Source of the DNA: Streptomyces sp. PH10-H1
GTDB lineage: Bacteria > Actinomycetota > Actinomycetes > Streptomycetales > Streptomycetaceae
DNA: 64,000 nucleotides
Assembly (NCBI RefSeq): GCF_030063355.1
Contig: NZ_JASISZ010000034.1
Location: 16,118 to 80,117 of the forward strand
Reading direction: 5' to 3'
Shown: in pieces, positions 35,805 through 43,633 of the stretch
Layout: each line of letters begins with the position of its first letter
Numbering within the stretch: the stretch's first letter is position 1
Position numbers and translations under genes: made by a program
Notes under the pieces: model-generated
The model's input: only the letters and a program-made list of their open reading frames with translations
Databases searched by the model: none
Told to the model about the DNA's origin: nothing

Positions 35805-37160
35805 TCAACCGGCGGGCAGCGCCACGACGAACCTCGCGCCGTCGTCGGAGGCCACCAGAGTGATGTCGCCGCCGGCCGCGCGCGCCAGGCGCAGTGCCAG
35901 CGGAAGGCCGAGACCGGCGCCGTCGTGGCCGTCGTCCGGATCAGCGCGGCGGCCGGCTTCGAACACCGCGGCTCCGACCGCGGCGGGCACCCCGCGGCCG
36001 TCGTCGGTCACGGCCACCAGCACACCGCCGGGCCGGGGGGAGTACTCCACGGTGATCCGGTGCACCGCGTATCGGCGGGCGTTGTCGACCAGCGGTGTGA
36101 GGATCCGTTCCAGCAGCACGGCGGAGACACCCGCGGTCGTCCCCTCCGCGCCGACGACCGCGACGGGCGGCGCCTGGGGGTGCTCCTCGACGCTGCGCCG
36201 GGCCAGTGCGCCGGCCACCTCGCCCACGACGCAGCGCCCCGGCACCCGGTCGGCGTCGGTACGGGCCTCGGAGAGCAGCGTCTCGCAGATCCGCTGCATC
36301 TGGGTCGCGCTGGCGGCGATGGCCTCGTGCGAGACGCGCCGCTCCGCGCGGTCCCGGGGACGGGCGGTCAGCCAGTCGGTCTCGGCGGTGATCCTGGCCA
36401 AAGGGGTGCGCAGCTCGTGGGAGAGCTCGGCGGTGAGCTGTTGCTCATGGCGCAGCACCGCGGCCTGCCGGTCCAGGAGCCCGTCGAGGTTGCCGGCGAG
36501 CAGCTCCAGTTCGGCGGGGCGGTCATCGGCGCCGAACCGGTGGGCGGTGCCGTGCTCGCTCCACTCCGAGGCCTGGGCACTCATGGCCCCCACCGGGCGC
36601 AGCGCCCGGCCCACGACGGTGCGGGACACCAGGTAGACGCCGCCCAGGAGCAGCAGGCCGAGTCCGATCGAACCGGTGAGCGCCCACTGGGCGGTTATGC
36701 GGTAGGCGTCCAGAGCCACCGAGGCGACGACGGTGCCCACCTGATGGCGCCCTGCCATGACCGGGAGCGCGTACAGGCGGGAGAGCTGCGGTTCTGAGAC
36801 GTCCGCGAAGGTCTTCCCGCGCCCGGCCAGGGCGTCCGCCCGCGCCTGGAAGGCACTGGCAGCCTTGGGGCGCTCGATGGCCCGGGTGCCCTGATAGATC
36901 CACATGCCGCTGTCCAGTGCCCCGTCGTCCGTCGGCTCGCGCACCACGATCTGCCCGCCCGGCTGGACCTCCACGGTCGCGGCGACCGCCATCGCGCGGG
37001 TGCGCAGCAGGTCGTCGGCCTGCTGGCGCAGCCGGGCGTCCAGGGACATGTTGAAGGCGAGGGTGAGTACGGCGACCCAGATCGCGGTGGTGGCCAGCGC
37101 GAGCAGGGCGAGCCGGCCGCGCAGAGTGGCAGGGGCTCTCATGCGCCTCATGCGCCTCAT
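35805..37160 (-). CDS. Sensor histidine kinase of OmpR-type system
   Basis: 451 residues: helix near residues 14-36, extracellular sensor, second helix near 158-176, HAMP (ALRPVGAMSAQASEW), H-box AELSHELRTPLARI, N-box PLVDNARRYAV, G-boxes DDGRGVP and GAGLGLPLALR. The start is in a 9-bp repeat (MRRMRRMR), so several ATG codons are possible. It overlaps the regulator gene by 4 bases. The C-terminus ends cleanly at 35805. Confidence 0.9.
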   Translation of the reverse strand: MRRMRRMRAPATLRGRLALLALATTAIWVAVLTLAFNMSLDARLRQQADDLLRTRAMAVAATVEVQPGGQIVVREPTDDGALDSGMWIYQGTRAIERPKAASAFQARADALAGRGKTFADVSEPQLSRLYALPVMAGRHQVGTVVASVALDAYRITAQWALTGSIGLGLLLLGGVYLVSRTVVGRALRPVGAMSAQASEWSEHGTAHRFGADDRPAELELLAGNLDGLLDRQAAVLRHEQQLTAELSHELRTPLARITAETDWLTARPRDRAERRVSHEAIAASATQMQRICETLLSEARTDADRVPGRCVVGEVAGALARRSVEEHPQAPPVAVVGAEGTTAGVSAVLLERILTPLVDNARRYAVHRITVEYSPRPGGVLVAVTDDGRGVPAAVGAAVFEAGRRADPDDGHDGAGLGLPLALRLARAAGGDITLVASDDGARFVVALPAG

Positions 37161-37825
37161 GCGAAGCGGTACCCGACGCCCCGCACTGTCAGAATGCCCC
37201 GCGCACTGCCCGCCTCGCGCAGCTTGCGCCGGAGCCGCACCAGGTACTGGTCGAGGGTGTTGTCGCTGACCTGGGCGCCCTCGGGCCAGGCCGCCCGCAG
37301 CAGGCTCTGCCGGCGCACCGCGGCGCCGGGGGCGGACATCAAGCAGGCCAGCAGCCGGAACTCCGTCGGCGTCAGCGACACCGGCTCACCGCCGGCGGTC
37401 TCGACCACGTGCGCGACCGGGTCCAGTCGCAGTCCGTCGACCTCCACGCCCGGTTCGCGCCCGCCCCGGCGCAGCGCGGCACGGACGCGGGCGGCGAGTT
37501 CTGACAGGTGGAAGGGCTTGGCGAGGTAGTCGTCACCGCCGGCGGAGAAGCCGGACAATCGGTCGGCCAACCCGTCGTGGGCGGTGAGGAAGAGCACCGG
37601 CACCTGCACACCGGCCGCGCGCATGGCGTGGCAGACATCACGCCCGTCGGAATCGGGCAGGCCGATGTCCAGCACCACCGCGTCGACCCGGTCGTCGACG
37701 ACGCGCAGCGCCCCGGCCCCGTCGGCGGCGGTGAGCACCTCGAAGTGTTCCTCGCGCAGGCCCCGGGCGAGCACGTCGCGCAGTCCGTGGTCGTCCTCGA
37801 CGACCAGCACACGGTGAGCGATCAT
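37157..37825 (-). CDS. OmpR/PhoB-family response regulator
   Basis: 222 residues from ATG 37825. Receiver: VLVVEDDHGLRD, phosphoacceptor in VVLDIGLPDSDG, Lys in YLAKPFH. Winged helix: LTPTEFRLLACLM, SDNTLDQYLVRLRRKLR and VRGVGYRFA. First gene of the operon with its kinase, and divergent from the membrane protein at 37920, whose promoter region has an OmpR-type direct repeat. That protein is its best candidate target. Confidence 0.9.
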   Translation of the reverse strand: MIAHRVLVVEDDHGLRDVLARGLREEHFEVLTAADGAGALRVVDDRVDAVVLDIGLPDSDGRDVCHAMRAAGVQVPVLFLTAHDGLADRLSGFSAGGDDYLAKPFHLSELAARVRAALRRGGREPGVEVDGLRLDPVAHVVETAGGEPVSLTPTEFRLLACLMSAPGAAVRRQSLLRAAWPEGAQVSDNTLDQYLVRLRRKLREAGSARGILTVRGVGYRFA

Positions 37826-37876
37826 GCGCCTCAGTATCACTCGGCCGCGGCCCGGCTCCTGACCGAGGGCTGTGAC

Positions 37877-37898
37877 GTGCTCAGGTTGTGTTCAGGTC
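37877..37898. promoter_or_regulatory. OmpR-type direct repeat
   Basis: GTGCTCAGGTT followed by GTGTTCAGGTC: two 11-base direct repeats with nine matches, the spacing used by OmpR-family dimers. It sits 22 bases before the start of the 37920 gene and 52 bases from the regulator start. Confidence 0.45.
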
Positions 37899-37919
37899 CG
37901 ATATGCGAGCCTCGCCCGC

Positions 37920-38717
37920 ATGACGACCACCATCGATCACTCCGGAACCACACCCGCCGTCCGACGGATGCTGAACAAAGTGCCGGAGGTCACGGTCTAT
38001 TTCTGGATCATCAAGATCCTGTGCACGACGGTCGGAGAGACCGCTGCGGACTACCTCAACACCAACCTGAACATGGGCCTGACCAACACGACCTATGTGA
38101 TGGGGACCCTGCTGGTCATCACTCTCGCGGTGCAGTTCACCGTAAAGAAGTACGTGCCGACGGTCTACTGGCTCGCCGTCGTGCTGATCAGCGTCGTCGG
38201 AACGCTCGTCACCGACAACCTGACCGACAACTTCGGCGTCCCGCTGACGACCGCCGCCGCCGCGTTCGGCATCGCGCTCGCTGCGACCTTCGCCGTCTGG
38301 TACGCCAGTGAGAAGACGTTGTCCATCCACTCCATCCACACCCGTCGGCGCGAGGCGTTCTACTGGCTGGCCATTCTCTTCACCTTCGCTCTCGGCACCG
38401 CGGCCGGTGACCTGGTGGCGGAACGGATGGCCCTGGGCTACTGGGTGTCCGCGCTCGCGTTCGCCGCGGTGATCGCCGCGGTCGCCCTCGCGCACTTCCG
38501 CCTCGGCCTGAACGCGGTACTCGCCTTCTGGATCGCCTACATCGTGACCCGCCCGCTGGGCGCGTCCCTCGGCGACTACTTGTCGCAGACCCCCGACGAC
38601 GGCGGCCTGGGGCTCGGCACGGTCGGCACCAGCGCGATCTTCCTCGTCACGATCCTGGCCCTGGTCGTCTACTTGAGCGTGACGCGCAAGGACCAGGACG
38701 CCGCCCTGGCCTCCTGA
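37920..38717 (+). CDS. COG4705-type membrane protein, paralogue 1
   Basis: 265 residues with about eight hydrophobic segments. Recognisable parts: KVPEVTVYFWIIKILCTTVG, then GETAADYL, SIHTRRREAFYWLAILFTFA, GTAAGDL and YIVTRPLGASLGDYL. I recognise this as the actinobacterial/proteobacterial COG4705 family of predicted membrane-anchored proteins; function unknown. It has a paralogue 300 bases downstream. The conserved acidic residues inside helices (GETAADY, GTAAGD, GASLGD) suggest an ion-coupled carrier. Probably regulated by the adjacent OmpR-type system. Confidence 0.75.
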   Translation: MTTTIDHSGTTPAVRRMLNKVPEVTVYFWIIKILCTTVGETAADYLNTNLNMGLTNTTYVMGTLLVITLAVQFTVKKYVPTVYWLAVVLISVVGTLVTDNLTDNFGVPLTTAAAAFGIALAATFAVWYASEKTLSIHSIHTRRREAFYWLAILFTFALGTAAGDLVAERMALGYWVSALAFAAVIAAVALAHFRLGLNAVLAFWIAYIVTRPLGASLGDYLSQTPDDGGLGLGTVGTSAIFLVTILALVVYLSVTRKDQDAALAS

Positions 38718-38861
38718 CCCCGGGTGCCGCCTGGTACGACAGGGGTACGACAGGGCAGTGAGGGCGGAGCGCCAACAAGGGTTCATGGGCCCGGGTTTGA
38801 CGCCGTCGGGGACGTGGTGACCCGGCGGCGGAGACGGCCGTCGAAGCATGATCCGACGGTC

Positions 38862-38879
38862 GTCTACAGTTATGTAGAC
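38862..38879. promoter_or_regulatory. GTCTACA-GTTA-TGTAGAC dyad
   Basis: A perfect 7-4-7 inverted repeat 147 bases upstream of the second COG4705 gene. Its core CTACA/TGTAG is the same as in the dyads next to the BlaI locus, so the two loci may share a regulator. Confidence 0.55.
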
Positions 38880-39026
38880 ATTCAGGGGGGCCGGGTGCGG
38901 TTCCGTCCCGGTCGGTGGGGCATGCCCCACCGGAGTACGGCACATCCAGCCCTCCCCCAACGGAATCGCGCCGCGCCAGGTTTCTCGTAGCCGACCTGTG
39001 AGCGCGAAGGGAACGAGGTTCAAGCA

Positions 39027-39842
39027 GTGGCATCCGTCTCCGCCCTGACGACAGGTCATCCCCACCCGACCGGCCCCGCGAGCACCGCACGGCTGGCGGC
39101 GAGCAAGGTGCCAGAGGTAACGGTCTGCTTCTGGATCACCAAGGTCTTGACGACCGGTATGGGTGAGACGGCATCGGACTACCTGGCCCATCGTCTCGGC
39201 CCCATACCCGCCGTCGGCCTGGCCGGGATCGTCCTTGCGGCGACGCTGGCGCTGCAGTTCTGGGTCCGCCGGTACTCGCCTTGGGTGTACTGGACGGCGA
39301 TGGCGATGGTCAGCGTGTTCGGCACCATGGCCGCCGACGTACTGCACGTTGGACTGAACGTCCCCTATGTCGTGTCCACCCCGCTGTTCGCGGTCGTACT
39401 CGCCGTCATTTTCGCCGTCTGGTACGCGACCGAACGCACCCTGTCCATCCACGGGATCCACACCCGTCGCAGGGAAGCGTTCTACTGGGCCACCGTGCTG
39501 GCCACCTTCGCCCTCGGCACCGCCGCAGGGGATCTGAGCGCCAGCACCCTGGGGCTCGGATACTTCGGCTCAGGGGTCGTTTTCGCCGCGGTGATCACTG
39601 TCCCGGCCCTCGCCCACTGGAAGCTGGGCCTGAACGCCGTCGCGGCGTTCTGGTTCGCCTACATCGTCACCAGGCCCCTCGGCGCCTGCTTCGCGGACTG
39701 GGTGGGCGTCTCCCACGCCCGCGGCGGCCTCGACCTCGGCACCGGACCGGTCAGCCTGGTGCTGGCCCTTGCCATCGTCGGCATGGTCGGCTATCTGTCC
39801 GTCGCCCACAAGGCCGGCGCGGACCGGCTCCCCGAAGCCTGA
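39027..39842 (+). CDS. COG4705-type membrane protein, paralogue 2
   Basis: 271 residues, collinear with the protein encoded at 37920: KVPEVTVCFWITKVLTTGMG, GETASDYL, SIHGIHTRRREAFYWATVLA, GTAAGDL and YIVTRPLGACFADW. The GTG start follows the AAGGGAACGAGG region. Unlike paralogue 1 its promoter carries a BlaI-like dyad, so after duplication the copies came under different control. A strong terminator follows. Confidence 0.75.
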   Translation: MASVSALTTGHPHPTGPASTARLAASKVPEVTVCFWITKVLTTGMGETASDYLAHRLGPIPAVGLAGIVLAATLALQFWVRRYSPWVYWTAMAMVSVFGTMAADVLHVGLNVPYVVSTPLFAVVLAVIFAVWYATERTLSIHGIHTRRREAFYWATVLATFALGTAAGDLSASTLGLGYFGSGVVFAAVITVPALAHWKLGLNAVAAFWFAYIVTRPLGACFADWVGVSHARGGLDLGTGPVSLVLALAIVGMVGYLSVAHKAGADRLPEA

Positions 39843-39847
39843 GCCCG

Positions 39848-39893
39848 CCGCCGTCCGGGGAGGCCCAGGCACTTCGGCCTCCCCGGACGGCGG
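39848..39893. terminator. Bidirectional rho-independent-type hairpin
   Basis: Perfect 18-bp stem, CCGCCGTCCGGGGAGGCC with its complement, around a 10-base loop (caggcacttc). It lies between two convergent stops (39842 and 39913), so it can end transcription from both sides. Confidence 0.85.
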
Positions 39894-39912
39894 TCCGGTC
39901 ACCGACGGTCCG

Positions 39913-41577
39913 TCAGTGGCCGGGCAGTACCTGGGTGTGCTCCTCGCGGACGGCCTGAAGGGACTGCGGATTGAGGCCGAGCAGGCTCAGGATGGTCGGC
40001 GCGATCTGCTTGGTCTGCACGTTCGTGCGGTCACGCACACCACTGGGGGTCCCCGCGCCGGAGACCACCAGCGGAACGTTCAGGTCATCGGCGTGGGCGC
40101 CACCGTGCTCGGCGACCTTCTTGGTGCCGCCGGTGTACACGACCCCGTACTGAGCCACACCGAGGATGTCCGGGACGCGGGAGTCGCCGGGCTTGACGCC
40201 GAAGTAGCGCGCCGCCGCCTGACCGGCGAACACCTTGCTCAGGCCGCCGTGCGTGAAGCCCTTGCGCCCGCCGTTGATGTCGGTACCGGTCCCGCTCTGC
40301 GCCATCAGGTACTTCTGGGCGAACTCGGTGGTGGCCCGGGAGCGGTCGTTCAGCCAGAGCAGCATGGCGTCGTCGTCCACGGAGTGGGCCACCAGGTCAC
40401 CTGCCGCCGGATGGAGCTTCTTCCACGCGGCGTTGAGACCGTCCAGCAGCGGGCCGTCGTTGACCCGGGTCAGTTCGGCGGGGTCGGTGGGCGACTGGCC
40501 GTGCTTGGCGGAAAGGATGATCGTGGTGCTGCCGGCCAGGTGCTCCCGGCGGATCTCGTCCGACAGCGCACCGATCTGGTGGTCGACGAAGTCCAGGTTC
40601 TTCGCCAGCAGCGGTCCGGGAACGTTCTTGGCCGCGTAACCACCCTTGAGACCGTCCGAGACGGTCAGCTTCTGTGCGGTGGAGACCGACTGGAGGTTCA
40701 GGCCGAAGATCGCCGGAACGCCGACCTTATGGGTACGGCTGTGGTCGTAGCCGTCGATCTCGTTCACTACGGCCCGGACCTTGTAACTGTCGTACTGCTC
40801 GGTGGCCTTGTTGTCGTTGGTCCAGTCGTTCCCGGCCGGGTAGCCGAGTGCGGCACTGTTGATCTCCGGTGTGAACAGGTCCTGGATGCCGGTGCCGGAC
40901 GGGCCGCTGAGGATCTCGTAGGCGGCGTGCTTGTCGGACCACGCGGTCCGCAGACCCGCCCGGTGAGCCACCTCGAACGCCGTGTTCACCTGAAGGTAGG
41001 AGTGCGGATAGACCGGTCGGCAGGTCTTGGGGTCGACCGGCAGCTTCGCGGGGTCGAGCAGGGCAACCGGCCGGCCGGTCATCGACAGGATGCTCGCCGG
41101 CAGGCCGGTGAGGCCCTGGCCCGCATCGAGGGAGGCCTTGTCCTTGTCGAGGTCCTCGGTGAGGTCGACCTCGACACCGGGCTTGACACCCTTGCAGTGG
41201 GTGGTGCCGGCCGGGAGGAGCGCCGCGTCGTAGGTGTCGTCGTAGTAGATGCCGGTGGTGCCGGGGCCGCCGCCGGTCACCTGGGCGACCATGCCGGGGA
41301 AGGAGTCCGACGGCGACACGGTCTTGGCGTGGGTGTACTCCACGCCATCGCCGACGAGTCGGGCCAGCGCCGACTGCGGGTGCTGGGCGACATACCAGGC
41401 CAGGTCCGACTGGTGCAGACCGTCGACCGAAACCAGCAGAACGTGCTTGGCGGCTGCGCGGTGCCGCGCACCACCCGAGTCCGCGCTCGTGGAGGAGTAC
41501 GCCTGGGCGAGACTCCCGCCGGCAAGGACTCCAGTAGCGCTGAGAACGGCGGCAATCCGAACGGACCTGCGTGTCAC
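39913..41577 (-). CDS. Secreted type I phosphodiesterase/nucleotide pyrophosphatase-like enzyme
   Basis: 554 residues. Signal peptide MTRRSVRIAAVLSATGVLAG to AQA. The alkaline-phosphatase fold shows HVLLVSVDGLHQSD (first metal Asp), KTVSPSDSFPGM with the Ser/Thr nucleophile, DDDAMLLWL and SAKHGQSP, and a late HGGAHADDLNVPLVVSG. It should hydrolyse phosphoester or phosphonate bonds outside the cell. GTG 41577 was chosen because it follows GAGGAG and begins the signal peptide. It is transcribed divergently from the 7-bp-repeat gene. Confidence 0.82.
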   Translation of the reverse strand: MTRRSVRIAAVLSATGVLAGGSLAQAYSSTSADSGGARHRAAAKHVLLVSVDGLHQSDLAWYVAQHPQSALARLVGDGVEYTHAKTVSPSDSFPGMVAQVTGGGPGTTGIYYDDTYDAALLPAGTTHCKGVKPGVEVDLTEDLDKDKASLDAGQGLTGLPASILSMTGRPVALLDPAKLPVDPKTCRPVYPHSYLQVNTAFEVAHRAGLRTAWSDKHAAYEILSGPSGTGIQDLFTPEINSAALGYPAGNDWTNDNKATEQYDSYKVRAVVNEIDGYDHSRTHKVGVPAIFGLNLQSVSTAQKLTVSDGLKGGYAAKNVPGPLLAKNLDFVDHQIGALSDEIRREHLAGSTTIILSAKHGQSPTDPAELTRVNDGPLLDGLNAAWKKLHPAAGDLVAHSVDDDAMLLWLNDRSRATTEFAQKYLMAQSGTGTDINGGRKGFTHGGLSKVFAGQAAARYFGVKPGDSRVPDILGVAQYGVVYTGGTKKVAEHGGAHADDLNVPLVVSGAGTPSGVRDRTNVQTKQIAPTILSLLGLNPQSLQAVREEHTQVLPGH

Positions 41578-41798
41578 AACATGCTCCTCGGGACTCACGG
41601 GGCAGACATCCAAGTACTCGCGTCATGAATAACGCAGCCCCGTGTACTGCCGGCGGCTCCCAGGCGAACGCCACCCGAACCCCGATCCGTGGCCGTGGAG
41701 ACCGGCCTCACGCACCAGGACGCTAGGGTCTGCTCTGGAAGCAGCCGGAAAGCCCTGTCTGCACCCGCATCGTTGGACCGGAGCGAAGGAGCAGATGG

Positions 41799-43633
41799 GT
41801 GCCCGAGACAGGACCGTCCCCTGTGGCCATCGCCCAGGACCGCCCTCGTTGGTCCACGGTCCGGGCGGAGCGCACGGTCCTGGGAATCGTCCACAACATC
41901 ACGTCCGCCACGCGTCTGCTCGATCTTCTGGTCGTTCTCGAAGGCGATCGTCGTATCCAGACCGTCTTCACCTGCACAGGATCATCCGCACTCGATGAGG
42001 GAATTGACCATTTCCTCACGTCCCACGGAATGCTGAACATTCCGTGGAGCGCGGCAAAAGCGCACGCATTCGACCTGGCTATCGCGACAAGCCGCGGTGG
42101 GGATCTGCATAATCTTCACGCTCCGCTCATGGGAACGCCCCATGGCGCTGGATACAATAAAGAATGGAGCCGGGAGCCGGGAGCCGGGAGCCGGGAGCCG
42201 GGAGCCGGGAGCCGGGAGCCGGGAGCCGGGAGCCGGGAGCTTTCGGGCTGACGTCCGAGTGGCTCATGCACGACGGCATGGTCGTCCCCTCGGTTCTCGT
42301 CCTGTCGCATCAGGAGCAGCGGGAGCGGCTGCGCCGTAGCTGCCCGGAGGCTGTTGCGCGCAGCGTGGTGGCCGGGGATCCGTGCATCGACCAGCTGCGG
42401 GCGAGCACGGCGTTTCGTGAGACGTATCGCCAGGCACTGGGCATTCGGCCGGGACAGAAGCTGGTCGTCGTCTCCTCGACCTGGGGTCGCGGTTCGCTGC
42501 TCGGCTCCCCGGAGCCGGACGTCTTGCGGCGGGCGCTGGCTGAATTGCCCACTGACGAATACCGCGTGGTGGCCGCGATCCATCCCAATGCCTGGTACGG
42601 GCATGGCGCATGGCAGGTGCACAGCTGGCTCACGCCGTTCCTCGACGCGGGTCTCCTTCTTCCGGTGCCGGATACCGAGACATGGAAGGCTGCCCTCGTG
42701 GCGGCCGATGTGCTCATTGGCGACCACGGGTCATTGACGATGTACGGAGTCGCGTTGGGCGTTCCGTGTGTGCTGGGTTCCTTTCCCGCCGATGGCGTCG
42801 CCGCAGGGTCTCCGATGGAGCGCATCGGCCAGGTACTGCCGCGGTTGGCGTCCCATCGGCCGCTGGGGTCGCAGCTCGAAGACGCTCTCGTCGCGCAGCC
42901 GGGGGATCCCGGGTTGGAGCCGCTGCGCGCGTTGGTGACCTCTCGGCCAGGAGAGTCGGCGGCTCTCCTGCGGCGTCTGATCTACCAGTACGTGCACCTC
43001 GCGGAGCCTGCGGCACCCGCCGCTACGCGCCTCGTTCCGGTGCCCGCCCCTGTCACGGCGTCGAGGCAGACGCCCGGCTGTCCCGCCATGTTCGTGTCCG
43101 TGTCGACGACCCACGACGGAACAGCGACGACAAAGACAACGGAGATGACGGAGACGACCCGGACGACGGAGACGGCGACCGTCCGGCGGTATCCCGCAGC
43201 GCTGCAGTCCGAAGCGGGTCGTCACCTGAAGGCCGCGCATCTGGTGGCGGACCTCTCCGAGCCCGATGTCCGCTGGTCGCGGGCGGCGGATGTGCTGCTG
43301 CTGCCGCGCGGACGCACTCCGATCGCATCCGCCGCGTCCTTGCAGTGGACTCGGCTCACGGGCAGGCATCCGGGGTGTTCGCTGGTCGTGGTGGAGGAAT
43401 CCGAGGACGGATGTCTGACGCTCCTCCCCGATGGGAGACGGCTGTCGGCCCGGTGGGCCGAGCACCCCCGCTGGGCCGACTTCGCCATCGCGGGATCCCT
43501 CGTGTACGACTACGTCTACGGCCACGCCGGCAGCGCAGGCCGGGAATCCCAGCGCTCGCCCGCGCCGTTCGGCGTCAGAGCCAGCGCCGGCGACGGACAG
43601 GAGCCAGGGCTACTCCTCATCACCGAGTCCTGA
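41799..43633 (+). CDS. CDP-glycerol-transferase-like protein, frame broken by 7-bp repeat (phase OFF)
   Basis: Two frames form one protein. 41799-42251 (GTG after GAAGGAG) encodes the N-terminus: TVLGIVHNITSATRLLDLLV, VFTCTGSS, then HAPLMGTPHGAGYNKEWS and a run of REPGAGS. After the repeat, homology goes on in another frame (to 43633): FGLTSEWLMHDGMVVPSVLV, VVSSTWGRGSLLG, AAIHPNAWYGHG and DVLIGDHGSLTMYGVALGVP, like the GT-B donor half of CDP-glycerol:glycerophosphotransferases. Adding one 7-bp unit gives one 613-residue protein. A second half with a Thr-rich linker (TTKTTEMTETTRTTETATV) follows. From memory, relatives are mislabelled translation initiation factor 2 and carry REPGTGN-type repeats at this point. 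Role probably envelope glycopolymer synthesis; inferred. Confidence 0.7.
42166..42240 (+). repeat. 7-bp tandem repeat GGAGCCG, 10 full copies plus 5 bases
   Basis: Ten perfect units (42166-42235) followed by GGAGC. The unit is 7 bases, so each gain or loss of a unit changes the reading frame of the gene that contains it. In the current count the upstream frame ends at a TGA at 42249-42251; 8, 11 or 14 units would join upstream and downstream frames. In-frame translation gives the heptapeptide REPGAGS. Confidence 0.95.

Noticed and set aside
42166..42240. CRISPR-like array
   Set aside because: Units of 7 bases follow each other with no spacers; it is a simple tandem repeat inside a coding region.
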